From: Caprella mutica
Lineage: Eukaryota; Arthropoda; Malacostraca; Amphipoda; Caprellidae
Direction of reading: 5' to 3'
NCBI GenBank assembly: GCA_947561585.1
Contig: CANNZV010000865.1
Span: forward strand, 62,001 to 126,000
Length of the DNA stretch: 64,000 nt
The notes under the pieces are model-generated. The model saw only the letters and a program-made list of their open reading frames with translations. It had not been told where the DNA came from and made no database searches. Below are positions 45,901 to 59,233 of this stretch, piece by piece. Each line of letters opens with the position of its first letter. The stretch's first letter is position 1. Made by a program: the position numbers and the translations under genes.

Positions 45901-48900
45901 GTACTATCACTGTACACTGTAAGCTGTACACTAACACTGTACACTGTAAGCTGTACACTAACACTGTACACTGTAAGCTGTACTATCACTGTACACTGTA
46001 AGCTGTACTATCACTGTACACTGTAAGCTGTACTATCACTGTACACTGTAAGCTGTACTATCACTGTACACTGTAAGCTGTACACTAACACTGTACACTC
46101 TAAGCTGTACTATCACTGTACACTGTAAGCTGTACTATCACTGTACACTGTAAGCTGTACTATCACTGTACACTCTAAGCTGTACTATCACTGTACACTG
46201 TAAGCTGTACTATCACTGTACACTGTAAGCTGTACTATCACTGTACATTGCAAGCTGTACTATCACTGTACACTCTAAGCTGTACTATCACTGTACACTC
46301 TAAGCTGTACTATCACTGTACACTGTAAGCTGTACTATCACTGTACACTCTAAGCTGTACTATCACTGTACACTCTAAGCTGTACTATCACTGTACACTG
46401 TAAGCTGTACTATCACTGTACACTGTAAGCTGTACTATCACTGTACACTGTAAGCTGTACTATCACTGTACACTGTAAGCTGTACTATCACTGTACACTC
46501 TAAGCTGTACTATCACTGTACACTGTAAGCTGTACTATCACTGTACACTGTAAGCTGTACACTAACACTGTACACTGTAAGCTGTACACTAACACTGTAC
46601 ACTGTAAGCTGTACTATCACTGTACACTGTAAGCTGTACTAACACTGTACACTGTAAGCTGTACTATCACTGTACACTGTAAGCTGTACACTAACACTGT
46701 ACACTCTAAGCTGTACTATCACTGTACACTGTAAGCTGTACTATCACTGTACACTGTAAGCTGTACTATCACTGTACACTCTAAGCTGTACTATCACTGT
46801 ACACTGTAAGCTGTACTATCACTGTACACTGTAAGCTGTACTATCACTGTACATTGCAAGCTGTACTATCACTGTACACTCTAAGCTGTACTATCACTGT
46901 ACACTCTAAGCTGTACTATCACTGTACACTGTAAGCTGTACTATCACTGTACACTCTAAGCTGTACTATCACTGTACACTCTAAGCTGTACTATCACTGT
47001 ACACTGTAAGCTGTACTATCACTGTACACTGTAAGCTGTACTATCACTGTACACTGTAAGCTGTACTATCACTGTACACTGTAAGCTGTACTATCACTGT
47101 ACACTCTAAGCTGTACTATCACTGTACACTGTAAGCTGTACTATCACTGTACACTGTAAGCTGTACTATCACTGTACACTCTAAGCTGTACTATCACTGT
47201 ACACTCTAAGCTGTACTATCACTGTACACTGTAAGCTGTACTATCACTGTACACTGTAAGCTGTACTATCACTGTACACTGTAAGCTGTACACTAACACT
47301 GTACACTGTAAGCTGTACACTAACACTGTACACTGTAAGCTGTACTATCACTGTACACTCTAAGCTGTACTATCACTGTACACTCTAAGCTGTACTATCA
47401 CTGTACACTGTAAGCTGTACTATCACTGTACACTGTAAGCTGTACTATCACTGTACACTGTAAGCTGTACTATCACTGTACACTGTAAGCTGTACTATCA
47501 CTGTACACTCTAAGCTGTACTATCACTGTACACTGTAAGCTGTACTATCACTGTACACTGTAAGCTGTACACTAACACTGTACACTGTAAGCTGTACACT
47601 AACACTGTACACTGTAAGCTGTACTATCACTGTACACTGTAAGCTGTACTAACACTGTACACTGTAAGCTGTACTATCACTGTACACTGTAAGCTGTACA
47701 CTAACACTGTACACTCTAAGCTGTACTATCACTGTACACTGTAAGCTGTACTATCACTGTACACTGTAAGCTGTACTATCACTGTACACTCTAAGCTGTA
47801 CTATCACTGTACACTGTAAGCTGTACTATCACTGTACACTGTAAGCTGTACTATCACTGTACATTGCAAGCTGTACTATCACTGTACACTCTAAGCTGTA
47901 CTATCACTGTACACTCTAAGCTGTACTATCACTGTACACTGTAAGCTGTACTATCACTGTACACTCTAAGCTGTACTATCACTGTACACTCTAAGCTGTA
48001 CTATCACTGTACACTGTAAGCTGTACTATCACTGTACACTGTAAGCTGTACTATCACTGTACACTGTAAGCTGTACTATCACTGTACACTGTAAGCTGTA
48101 CTATCACTGTACACTCTAAGCTGTACTATCACTGTACACTGTAAGCTGTACTATCACTGTACACTGTAAGCTGTACTATCACTGTACACTCTAAGCTGTA
48201 CTATCACTGTACACTCTAAGCTGTACTATCACTGTACACTGTAAGCTGTACTATCACTGTACACTGTAAGCTGTACTATCACTGTACACTGTAAGCTGTA
48301 CACTAACACTGTACACTGTAAGCTGTACACTAACACTGTACACTGTAAGCTGTACTATCACTGTACACTGTAAGCTGTACACTAACACTGTACACTGTAA
48401 GCTGTACTATCACTGTACACTGTAAGCTGTACACTAACACTGTACACTGTAAGCTGTACTATCACTGTACACTGTAAGCTGTACACTAACACTGTACACT
48501 GTAAGCTGTACTATCACTGTACACTGTAAGCTGTACTATCACTGTACACTGTAAGCTGTACTATCACTGTACACTGTAAGCTGTACACTAACACTGTACA
48601 CTGTAAGCTGTACACTAACACTGTACACTGTAAGCTGTACTATCACTGTACACTGTAAGCTGTACACTAACACTGTACACTGTAAGCTGTACTATCACTG
48701 TACACTGTAAGCTGTACACTAACACTGTACACTGTAAGCTGTACTATCACTGTACACTGTAAGCTGTACACTATCACTGTACACTGTAAGCTGTACTATC
48801 ACTGTACACTGTAAGCTGTACTATCACTGTACATTGCAAGCTGTACTATCACTGTACACTGTAAGCTGTACTATCACTGTACACTGTAAGCTGTACTATC

Positions 48901-49850
48901 ACTGTACACTGTAAGCTGTACTATCACTGTACACTGTAAGCTGTACTATCACTGTACACTGTAAGCTGTACTATCACTGTACACTGTAAGCTGTACTATC
49001 ACTGTACACTGTAAGCTGTACTATCACTGTACACTGTAAGCTGTACTATCACTGTACACTGTAAGCTGTACTATCACTGTACATTGCAAGCTGTACTATC
49101 ACTGTACACTGTAAGCTGTACTATCACTGTACACTGTAAGCTGTACACTAACACTGTACACTGTAAGCTGTACTATCACTGTACACTGTAAGCTGTACAC
49201 TAACACTGTACACTGTAAGCTGTACTATCACTGTACACTGTAAGCTGTACTATCACTTTACACTGTAAGCTGTACTATCACTGTACACTGCAAGCTGTAC
49301 TATCACTTTACACTGTAAGCTGTACTATCACTGTACACTGTAAGCTGTACTATCACTGTACACTCTAAGCTGTACTATCACTGTACACTCTAAGCTGTAC
49401 ACTAACACTGTACACTGTAAGCTGTACTATCACTGTACACTGTAAGCTGTACTATCACTTTACACTGTAAGCTGTACTATCACTGTACACTGTAAGCTGT
49501 ACTATCACTTTACACTGTAAGCTGTACTATCACTGTACACTGCAAGCTGTACTATCACTTTACACTGTAAGCTGTACTATCACTGTACATTGTAAGCTGT
49601 ACTATCACTGTACACTGTAAGCTGTACTATCACTGTACACTGTAAGCTGTACTATCACTGTACACTGTAAGCTGTACTAACACTGTACACTGTAAGCTGT
49701 ACTATCACTGTACACTGTAAGCTGTACTATCACTGTACACTGTAAGCTGTACTATCACTGTACACTGTAAGCTGTACTATCACTGTACATTGCAAGCTGT
49801 ACTATCACTGTACACTGTAAGCTGTACTATCACTGTACAGTGTACACTGC
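42930..49850. repeat. 6.9-kb satellite of 25/27-bp units
   Basis: The basic unit is ctgtactatcactgtacact followed by gtaag (25 bp). A 27-bp variant has gtacactaacactgtacact. There are about 270 units with common variants (cattgcaag, cactctaag, cactttac). Dyads such as TGTACA and GTACAGTGTAC occur throughout. A block of 1,010 bp (about 46320-47330) is repeated head to tail at 47330-48340 with the same order of variants. Confidence 0.9.
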
Positions 49851-50084
49851 AAAATACTGTACACAAGACAACAGTGTACTAACAACTGATAGGTTGAGTA
49901 TGCTGTACCTAGGTACTATTGGATTTAATAAACACTTGCGACCATTTCCACAAGTGTACCTACTTCATAGTCTAGGTGTCAATTGTCTAACCTACACTGT
50001 ATGTATAAACTATAAAAGACAATAATCTATTCATTAAATGACTAAACACCATGAAATAAAATAAAATATAAAATCGAATACTAA

Positions 50085-50335
50085 TACATGTGTTTCGGGG
50101 GGCGTGCCACCCCCCGAAACCCCCTGTCAGGTCATTAAACAATCATGAAGTGTGCAGTACAACAAACTAACGGATACAACAAACTACACAACAGCCAATT
50201 ATGCCGAGAGTTTCAAAAGCATCTTCATTTACATATAAATATATGAAGATTACTGTGAAAAAATCAATATGAACGTAGTGTGTTGTATCCGGTAGTTTGT
50301 TGTACTGCACGTATGTTTAATGACCTGTCGCCACA
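50085..50335. repeat. Facing fragments of the hAT-like repeat
   Basis: tttcggggggcgtgcc with aggtcattaaacaatcatga and ggatacaacaaactacaca (50092-50190) faces ttgttgtactgcacgtatgt and aatgacctgtcgcc (50283-50335) on the opposite strand. Confidence 0.6.
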
Positions 50336-51075
50336 CATTAAATATACACATAAATTAGTATTCAATTTCATGATGAATATAATGAAGATATTAACGTACG
50401 CTAAACATTAGGGGTTAAAGGAGGTTCAAAAAAGCGCAGCGCTTTCTCAAGATTGTACAAATTGGCAAATGGGGCGGAGCTTATATACTAAAAATATTTC
50501 AAATATTGGGAGGCCATAGAAGATTCAGTAGTCATAATCTTACATAACCCTACCATAATTTCTTCTCTGGATCTTTTAGTAATTTCTTTTTTATTTTTAT
50601 TGATTTATTAATATTTATTTTTATTTCAAAAGAACACAGTTCTATTAAATAAAATAAAAAAAAAAAAGTGAGTACAAAATATGAATTTAGGCTGACATTG
50701 TATTTTTTACCTTCAATCTTGTAATATAATAAATTGTGTGCGAGCGTGAGAGGAACTCCTTTCTATGTCAGTCATAGAACACAGTCTCTGATGTTAAAAT
50801 ATATTTTCTGTGGGTACGTAACTAAATCTAATTTAAAAACTGTACTACGGTAAATTACGTAATTATTATTTAAATAAGAGATAATTATGTAACTAATTTT
50901 CTAATTAATGTTAAATTCTTAATAGATTATGTACCTATTTTTCAAAATTAGGGTTAATTATTTATTAAATTACGAAATTAAGAAATAATCGGGTGATAAT
51001 AAATTTGCAATATTAAATTTCTAATTAGGAAAAAATGATTAAATTCTTTTTACAAATCCAGCCTCTTATAATAAC

Positions 51076-51239
51076 TAGGGTTGTGACAATATGCTTTAAA
51101 ATCATAGAGAGAATGTTATAGACGGAGAGAATTAAAGAGTATTGGTTCTACACCAGCGGTATATAGTATTCGATACCATTTCATTTCGTCTGTGATATTC
51201 TTAAGATCTATGATTTATAAGCATATTGTCACAACCCTA
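51076..51239. mobile_element. MITE family M1, complete copy
   Basis: It runs from tagggttgtgacaatatgct to agcatattgtcacaacccta with TA at both ends. The core is in the orientation opposite to the 38196 and 59064 copies. Confidence 0.7.
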
Positions 51240-51349
51240 CTCGTTGATATGCCAACTGACAATGTATGGTAACCTACGGACACCCACAGTATTCGGAAAT
51301 TGAGCGTAAGTATAGCTGGGGATCTATGAATTATAAAGCATATGGGGTA

Positions 51350-51690
51350 AGGATGGTGAAGGAGAAAATATGGGGTAGTATTAGTATTTAAAGGAGAAAA
51401 TATGGGGTAGTATTAGTATTTAAAGGAGAAAATATGGGGTAGTATTAGTATTTAAGGAGGAAATATGGGGTAGTATTAGTATTTATAGGAGAAAATATGG
51501 GGTAGTATTAGTATTTAAAGGAGAAAATATGGGGTAGTATTAGTATTTAAAGAAGAAAATATGGGGTAGTATTAGTATTTAAAGGAGAAAATATGGGGTA
51601 GTATTAGTATTTAAGGAGGAAATATGGGGTAGTATTAGTATTTAAAAGAGAAAATATGGGGTAGTATTAGTATTTATAGGAGAAAGGCAA
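51350..51690. repeat. 32-bp minisatellite, about 11 units
   Basis: The unit carries ggagaaaatatggggtagta and ttagtatttaaa. Period is 31-32 bp, with few substitutions. Confidence 0.8.
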
Positions 51691-52514
51691 AACATTTTGG
51701 GGTAAAAGTGAGAAAGAGAAAAAATGTGAAAAATGGTACAGTATGTTATTAATATATCATATGTACAAATTTATATATCATATGTACATATTTATATATG
51801 TTATTTAAACAATTATACGTGTTTTCATATCGTAGTAGAAAGGGTTCTCATCACGTTTAGTTCACACATAAAGAAGGTAAAAAAATCCAAACTCAACTCA
51901 TATTTTGTACTCAATTGTTATATTTTTCTCTACTTAATAGAAATATGTTAAACAACAATAATTTTTTTTAATTAGAAATTATCACTAGTGCATATATTAG
52001 TGTATTCTCAGTGCCATAAAAGCGAAAGCTTCTCCGGGTCATTAAATTTATTCCTATCGTATTGTAAACCTGTAAAGGACAGGTGATTGCCCCTTCACTC
52101 AGCCTGATTGTCAGGGAGAAATTTTTGTTAAATAAATAAAAAATATTCACCTCTTAATCTCCTATGGCCCCACCATAACTATGTAGATATGAGATTGCCT
52201 AATTATTGCCTATTTATTTATTATGTTAATTACCTACCTGTTCCACTTAATATTAGACAGGTGTGATATAATAATTACTACATTTTTAATTTTTTAAATT
52301 GCTTTAACCTCCTTATTTGAAATAGTTAAGGCTTTAGTATACAATATATTCAAAATGGAATATATAATTTATTCAATAAACATTCGTTATTATGTATTCA
52401 TTACCTCCGCAAAATTGTGCATGGTTATGTTTTGGTCGGCATTAATTAATTTATAATATTGTTGTGCACATTACTAAAAAAAATACTCTGCCAAAATACC
52501 TGAGATTTTGTATT

Positions 52515-53120
52515 CATTTCTTCCACATCCCCTCAACATTCCCTCCACATTCCCTCCATATTCCTTCCACATCCCCTCAACATTCCCTCCACATTCCCTC
52601 CATATTCCTTCCACATTCCCTCCACATTCCTTCCACATTCCCTTCACACTCCCTCCACATCCCCTCCACATTCCCTCGACACTCCCACTCATTCCCTCCA
52701 CATCCCCTCCACATTCCCTCCACATTCCCTCCACATCCCCTCCACATCCCCTCAACATTCCCTCCCCATTCCCTCCACACTCCCTCCACATTCCCTCCAC
52801 ACTCCCTCCACATCCCCTCCACATTCCCTCCACATCTCCTCCACATTACCCCCCCCATTCCCTCCACACTCCCTCCACATTCCCTCCACATTCCCTCCAC
52901 ATTCCCTCCATATTCCCTTCACATTCCCTCCATATTCCCTCCACACTCCCCCTTATTCCCTCCACATCCCCTCCACAACCCCTCCATATTCCCTCCACAC
53001 TCCCCCTTATTCCCTCCACATCCCCTCCCCATCCCCCCTCTAACACTCCCTCCACATTCCCTCCACATCCCCTCTACATTCCCTCCACATCCCCTCCCCA
53101 TTCCCCCCTCTAACACTCGA
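52515..53120. repeat. CT-rich minisatellite (ccctccacattc)
   Basis: Units of 11-12 bp of ccctccacattc / ccctccacatcc run for 600 bp, with some larger repeated groups (for example cacactcccccttattccct twice). Long frames on both strands (HSLHIPSTFPP-type and WRECGGNVEG-type) come from the repeat and are not genes. Confidence 0.85.
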
Positions 53121-53216
53121 CACTGTTTTCGGTTTCGAAACCATAGCAATGAAGAGGCGGAGTGTCATTAAATCGATGACAACTTCTAACTAGCAGTAAA
53201 AGTAAACATAACTCTA

Positions 53217-53365
53217 CTGCACGCTCTGCATGCTCACACTGCACGCTCTGCATGCTCACACTGCACGCTCTGCATGCTCACACTGCACACTCTGCATGCT
53301 CACACTGCACACTCTGCATGCTCACACTGCACACTCTGCATGCTCACACTGCACACTCTGCATGC
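53217..53365. repeat. 22-bp minisatellite with GCATGC
   Basis: About seven units of gcacactctgcatgctcaca-type sequence. The first three have gcacgctct, the later ones gcacactct. Confidence 0.75.
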
Positions 53366-53375
53366 CTTCGATCAT

Positions 53376-53650
53376 ACAAGAAGCTAGAACGGGCAATCGT
53401 TAGGACCGCATACCTTCGCCGCCACTTATAAATGACATTGACCATCCAATACTCCTTGAGTTATAAATGTCCTTGACCTTTAATCTTATCACTCCCAAAA
53501 TTTAACCAAATGGTTCCTGGACATTGACTAATCGTTCCACCAAATTTTAGGCAATTTGGTTGAATACTTTTTGAGTTATGCGAATAACAAGATGACAAAT
53601 AAATTACCTTCTGCAATTTTGCAAGGAAGTAACCGCCACAAGCTCACCCT
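53376..53650 (+). repeat. Dispersed repeat family P (accttcgccgccactt)
   Basis: It matches 61385-61650 and, on the other strand, 58350-58500. Shared parts are gcataccttcgccg, aaatgtccttgacctttaat, aaatggttc, ccaccaaattt and actttttgagttatgcgaat. It is likely a short retroposon or LINE tail. No ORF was seen. Confidence 0.6.
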
Positions 53651-54029
53651 GTATTAAATCTAATTAATGTTTAGATTTAAAATCCGATTTTGTTCCTTAA
53701 ATATTCATACAGAATTAAATATTGATATTATTTTCTATTAATTTTGTATTAATTGAGTAATTTAGTTATTTTTTAATTAAATAATTGAGTACATATTAAA
53801 AAAGAGTAAAATAAACATCACAAATTTTACATTGAAAGATATTTTTGTGCGTATTTGAAAGTAATCTCTTGGAATATTCCAGATTACCTACTTCACATTC
53901 CTGCCATTCCCGAGACACAAAGGAATCACATTCCCGACATTTCTTAAATTCCATTTCCAAATGTTTGGCAAAAAAAGTTGAGCAAAAAAAATACTGAGAA
54001 GTTTTGAAAGAAGATTATTTGTGAAGAGA

Positions 54030-54330
54030 AAATCTAAATAGATTATTATAAGGGATTAGATTATTATAAGGGATTATTATAATGGGATTAGATTATTATA
54101 AGGGATTTTATAATGGGATTAAATTATTATAATGGGATAAGATTATTATAATGGTATTAGATTATTATAAGGGATTATTATAATGGGATTAGATTATTAC
54201 AAGGGATTTTATAATGGGATTAGATTATTATAATGGGATTAGATTATTATAATGGGATTAGATTATTATGGGATTAGATTATTATAATTTGATTAGATTA
54301 TTATAATGGGATTAGATTATTATAATTGAA
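54030..54330. repeat. 19-bp minisatellite (gattattataatgggatta)
   Basis: About 15 imperfect units with an aaggg / aatggg alternation. No coding content. Confidence 0.75.
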
Positions 54331-54436
54331 ATAAATTGTAAGTAGATATTTTCACTGTCTGTCAGCTCCACCAGATATCTTTTGTTAATCTGTCTGTCAT
54401 TAGACTGGACCATACAGAATCTGGACAGTTTCAGCT

Positions 54437-54678
54437 AAAGGGCCGTACACACACAGGTTTTTTTAAGTCTTTCCACCAGACTCTTTGCTAAGCTCCTCCT
54501 ACTTTTGCCACGAGAATAGTTTAGTTGGTATCCATGATACCTGCAGGTATCATGGATACCAACTAAAATAAATGATAATTATGTCCCTTTTTCTTATATT
54601 CTCGTGGAAAAAGTAGGAGGAGCTTAGCAAAAAGTCTGGTGGAAAGACTTAAAAAACCCTACGTGTGTACGGCCCTTT
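54437..54678. mobile_element. Hairpin MITE with AAAGGGCCGTACACAC ends
   Basis: The ends aaagggccgtacacac and gtgtgtacggcccttt are inverted copies. The arms match for most of their length (aagtctttccaccagact, gctaagctcctcctactttt) and meet at a perfect centre ggtatccatgatacctgcag. The right arm has about 30 bp more than the left. No coding sequence is present. Confidence 0.7.
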
Positions 54679-55015
54679 ATAAAACATGTTACCCTGGTAG
54701 TAAGGATTTATGCCTGGGATATTTAGGGAATATCCCAGGCAAGAAAGATTGATTCCCTTAATATCCCAGGAATAAATCTCTCTTGCCTGGTTTAACATAG
54801 TTTATTCAATAGCAGCTTTATATAGAGTGTTTTGAATAAAAAACCTATATTATTTATTTCTGTTAGAAATAGTTATATATTTTCTATTCTGATTCTGAAT
54901 TAATTTAATTTCAATTATTTAAATAGTACAGTGATTTAAAATAATTAGCACAGTATTAATTATTTATAATAAACAGTACACTAATAAATAAATACGATAA
55001 TACATTTTCATTGTA

Positions 55016-55580
55016 AATACAGTGAAACCACTGAGTTATGAAGTATTGGTTACTTCATAACTCAGGGACACTGGTAGTTTTCTATGAGTGAAATCTTGGA
55101 GAAAACTGTAGTCTTTGAGGGATAACTAGGACGAAATGAGGATAAGGATTTTTATTGATGAAAAGTACAGAAAAATGAACTATGATTCATGAAGCTCTTT
55201 TATAATTTTCTAATGATAGGATATTTTCCGGCATGACGTATAGAATTCATGCCGTATAGAATTCATGACGTATAGAATTCATGACGCATATCGTTTTCAA
55301 TAATTCAAACATAGAAAATACTTCATAACTCAGGTGCATTTCATAACTCAGGTCCTTCATTACACGAGTGCTTCATAACCAGGGTTGTGACAATATGCAT
55401 TTGAAATCATAGATCCCGAGAATATTATAGACGGAGAGAATTAAAGAGTATTGAATGGTTCTACACCAGCGGTATATAGTATTCGATACCATTTCATTTC
55501 GTCTGTGATATTCCTAAGATCTATGATTTTAAAAGCATAGTGTCACAACCCTCTTCATAACTCTAGAGTTTCACTGTAGT
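55016..55580. mobile_element. MITE with cataactca ends, interrupted by an M1 copy
   Basis: The left end acagtgaaaccactgagtta and right end ctctagagtttcactgta are inverted relatives of the element at 27340-27515. The interior has several cataactcagg motifs. A complete M1 MITE sits at 55381-55552 between two cttcataac copies, so M1 inserted later. Confidence 0.55.
55381..55552. mobile_element. MITE family M1 nested in another MITE
   Basis: It runs from agggttgtgacaatatgcat to agcatagtgtcacaaccct. The flanks read cttcataacc and cttcataact, so a duplication of cttcataac is possible, in place of the usual TA. Confidence 0.6.
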
Positions 55581-55914
55581 AATTTATTTTCCATTCTTTT
55601 TCCTAATTAATGTACAAAAAGCAAATCAAGTACGTGCTCTAATTTTCGTTTAAAAGGACATCCTTAAAGTGTTCTTTGTTAACTAATCACATGCTTTAAT
55701 GCTATTACATTTAATTTAATCACGTTACTTAGTGCCTTTATATCACATTTAAACATGTGACTGCATAATAAATTGAATAGCTATTACATTCGTGACCTGT
55801 TGTCGAAGGTTGAGATTTTTTATCATTTACTTTGTGATCACTTAAGCTAAGCAAATGTAAACAAAGAAATTTAGTCACTTTACTTGTCATTAATTAAATA
55901 GAGGAAAAAGACAA

Positions 55915-57050
55915 CTTCATTTAGGGTCAAAATGATCTTCATTTATGGCTCATAATGACCTTCAATTATGGGTCAAACTGACGTTCATTTATGGGTCAAA
56001 ATGATCAGAATGTTTAATATTTGACCCACTTAAATATAATCTCTATAGTTCAGTGAAATGTTTTTATTTTTTCTTTATAATTCAAATATGTATAAAAGAC
56101 ATCCTCAAGAATATAATATACAAATATGAATGATTGATATATAGTAAATGGTGAATAATTATATAGAGATAAAAAAATATATAAAATTATTATTTTAATA
56201 TATATCATAGGCTTATTCTTCGATATCCGTGATTGTAATGAATTTTTTTTAAATAAAACGTAAAATAAAATATAACAGAATATGAAAAATAAGTAAAAGG
56301 CAATAAAATAACATTACAAGTTGTTAACAAGTTTATAGAGAGAGAGTCAGTTTTAGAGAGAGAGTCAGTTTTAGAGAGAGAGTCAGTTTTAGAGAGAGAG
56401 TCAGTTTCTAAAGTTATACCATGGCACAGAAAAAAATGGGGCAAAATGACTCACTTGTGACCCTTACAGTAGGTCAAGTCTTAACCCAATGGCAAGGCTT
56501 TTTTCTCATTAATAGGGATGTAACAATATGCTTTATAAATCATAGAGAATATTACAGACGGAGAGAATTAAAGAGTATTGAATTGTTCTACACCAGCGGT
56601 ATATAGTATTCGATACCATTTCATTTCGTCTGTGATATTCTTAAGATCTATGATTTTAAAAGCATATTGTCACAATTCATGATATTTTTAATTAGTATTC
56701 ATTATATTAATATTTTAAGCTACGACAGAATTTTAATATTTTATTCTAAAAACTTAAATAAGCTGAATCCTATTTTTCGACTGGCAAAGCGGGTCAAATC
56801 TTAATAGGCAATTTGTGACTATTGAAAGAAGGTCAGTTTGACCCGAAATGAGGTTTGTTTGACCTAAAGAAATGGTCAATTTGATCTGTATTAGTCAAAT
56901 TGACTTAGGTAAAAATAAAGCAATTTGACTTATAAGATAGTCCATTTGACTCGATTAGAAATTCAACTTGACTCAACCTTTGAATCAACTTGACTCGATA
57001 AGAGAGTCGACTTGACTCAATCTTTGGGTCAAGTTCCACCCCGCGATTCC
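55915..57050. repeat. Degenerate field of GTCAAxxTGAC motifs
   Basis: Many short motifs (gggtcaaaatgatc, ggtcagtttgaccc, gtcaatttgatc, gtcaaattgactta, cttgactcaa) occur at irregular spacing in 55920-56010 and 56770-57050. An 18-bp array (gagagagtcagttttaga, four units) at 56332-56410 and an M1 MITE at 56513-56677 lie between them. There is no gene. Confidence 0.45.
56513..56677. mobile_element. MITE family M1, ends slightly decayed
   Basis: It runs from tagggatgtaacaatatgct to gcatattgtcacaattcat. The core is intact. Confidence 0.65.
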
Positions 57051-57262
57051 CGTACAGTTTCACCGCAATTTACCCGCAGACTAAATTGCTTCAAACTAAA
57101 AATAGAGTTCCAAGTTAATTTGCAGCAGCAAATTGATATACAGCTGAGCAAGGCTACCAACCCCTCCGCCCCTGCCTACCTACTCAGGCTTGCCAATTGC
57201 ACAGAGTCAGCAAAAATAGATAAAAGAGGTAACGAAAAGTATAGGATCATCAATTAGAAATA

Positions 57263-57422
57263 TGGGGTAAGCTCTGAGTTATTGGACGGTTCCACATTTT
57301 CGGACACGTAAAGAAAAAGTATCTACTTATGATTATTAAACTCAAATTTATGTAATAGTTATACCATAAATTTTCTTATGTGATCGAAGATGTGGAACTG
57401 TCCAATATCTTGGAATCCACCC
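57263..57422. mobile_element. MITE family M2
   Basis: It starts ggggtaagctctgagttatt with cggttccacattttcggaca and ends gatgtggaactgtccaatat and cttggaatccaccc. Confidence 0.55.
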
Positions 57423-57864
57423 AATTTCATTTTGTTCTAAAATTCTTTTTTACAGCTTTATTCAATTAAATTATAATAATTACGAAACAACTATGGAAAT
57501 GAAAATAAAAAGTATTATTTTAAATACCATAATTATAATTATCTTTTATATTTATTTATTTCTTTTTTCTTACCACTGACCAAATGAATGTGATTTATAA
57601 TCATTAATCTTAGCTTATAATCATTAATCATAGCGTATAATCAATGAGTTCATCAAACCTATTAGCTCACTTAATCCACTGATTAAGATTAATTGGAGTA
57701 GATTAAATAGATCGGGTAATCAATTAAGTGACTAATTTCATTGGAGATTGAAATAAAGAAAAATAGAATGAATAATTGAAATTGAGGAAAAATTAGATAT
57801 AAAAATGACTAAAATTAGAAAAATATTTTAGCACAATATAATACATATATTCTTTATTTATATA

Positions 57865-58175
57865 CAATTTTCCAATAGCATTTTTCCCATAGCATTTTTT
57901 ACATAGCATTTTTCAAATATCATTTTTCCCATAGCATATTTCACATAACATTTTTCCCATAGCATTTTTCCTATAGCATTTTTCCCATAGCATTTTTCCC
58001 ATAGCATTTTTCCCATAGCATTTTTCCCATAGCATTTTTCACATAGCATTTTTCCCATAGCATTTTTCCCATAGCATTTTTCCCATAGCATTTTTCCCAT
58101 AGCATTTTTCACATAGCATTTTTCCCATAGCATTTTTCCCATAGCATTTTTCACATAGCATTTTTCCCACTTCGC
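57865..58175. repeat. 15-bp minisatellite (catagcatttttccc), about 20 units
   Basis: Units alternate between ttttccc and ttttcac endings. As 15 is a multiple of three, the minus strand stays open (NAMGKMLWEKCY-type). There is no start context or homology, so this is not a gene. Confidence 0.8.
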
Positions 58176-58349
58176 ATTCCCATTCCGCAGGCTGTCGCAT
58201 TAGTTGATTGCATCGTTTGTTCGTCACACAAAATTTTGTTAAAAGCGCCATCTGGTGAGTGAGTTCGAAGGTGAGAAAACTGAAGAATGTGAAATAAAAG
58301 AATTAAATGGATCGTTTTATTACTCAGTTACTCGAACATTATTACTGCA

Positions 58350-58500
58350 ATTCAATTCAATGATGTATTACCTTCGTAAGATTGTGGAAGGTTTATTTAC
58401 TATCTTGTTACTCGCATAACTCAAAAACCAAATTGCCTGAAATTAGGTGGGACGATTGTTCAATGTCCAAAAACCAAAATTAGATTTTTAGTTTAATTAA
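58350..58500 (-). repeat. Dispersed repeat family P, reverse fragment
   Basis: Contains cgcataactcaaaaaccaaa, ttgcctgaaattaggtggga and cgattgttcaatgtcc, the reverse complement of the 53376-53650 repeat. Confidence 0.5.
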
Positions 58501-59063
58501 ATTAACAGTTCCTTTAGAATAAAAATGAAACAAACTAATAAACGAAATACATTTCGTAATGAAATACATTTAACAAAAAATATTTAAATTATTTATCGAA
58601 TTAAAAAGAAACATCATTTTAACATTCAAATATGATATTGATCGATATCATAATAGATGTCAAGACCCATATATCTCTCCAATGTATATTATTCATTTAT
58701 ATCCCGTATTAATGTTACCAAAAAGTTGATATCACTATCGTTTTTTTTTTTTAATTTCCAGTCATCTTTTTCTGAGTTCCGAAATAGTTTTAAAAATTGC
58801 GTTTTAAAAATAATTCTTATTATATCAAGATATGGACGTTCAACATTAAAACTATTTCGGAACTTAGAAAAAGATGAGTGGAAATTTTGGAAAAACTATA
58901 TTGATACCAACTTTTTGGTAACCTGCAAAGAAAATAAGTTAATAAAGATCTTAAAATATATTTACGTTAAATGTATTTAATGATCTACCAAACAAATAAT
59001 GGCAATTTCAATCCTGGATTATGAAAGTAAAAATAAACATCACTAAAAACAATCCCTAACCAC

Positions 59064-59233
59064 TAGGGTTGTGACAATATGCTTTATAAATCATAGATCT
59101 TAAGAATATCACAGATGAAATGAAATGGTATCGAATACTATAAACCGCTGGTGTAGAACCACTCAATACTCTTTAATTCTCTCCGTCTATAATATTCTCT
59201 CTATGATTTTAAAAGCATATTGTCACAACCCTA
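59064..59233. mobile_element. MITE family M1, complete copy with TA duplication
   Basis: TA (59064-59065) precedes gggttgtgacaatatgcttt, and TA (59232-59233) follows gcatattgtcacaaccc. This is the best-preserved family member and supports a Tc1/mariner-type insertion site. Confidence 0.75.

Noticed and set aside
52464..53171. 235-residue Pro/His/Ser-rich open frame and Gly-rich frames on the other strand
   Set aside because: All frames stay open because of the ccctccacattc minisatellite; no start context, splice support or homology was seen.
57012..57257. 81-residue open frame with a somewhat GC-richer middle (LQQQIDIQLSKATNPSAPAY)
   Set aside because: It might be an exon fragment, but no convincing acceptor, family match or partner exons were found.
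58241..58256. CACCAGATGGCGCT on the minus strand, resembling a CTCF core (also agatggcgct at 7047)
   Set aside because: A single short match near repeats is expected by chance, and the motif also occurs in dispersed repeats.
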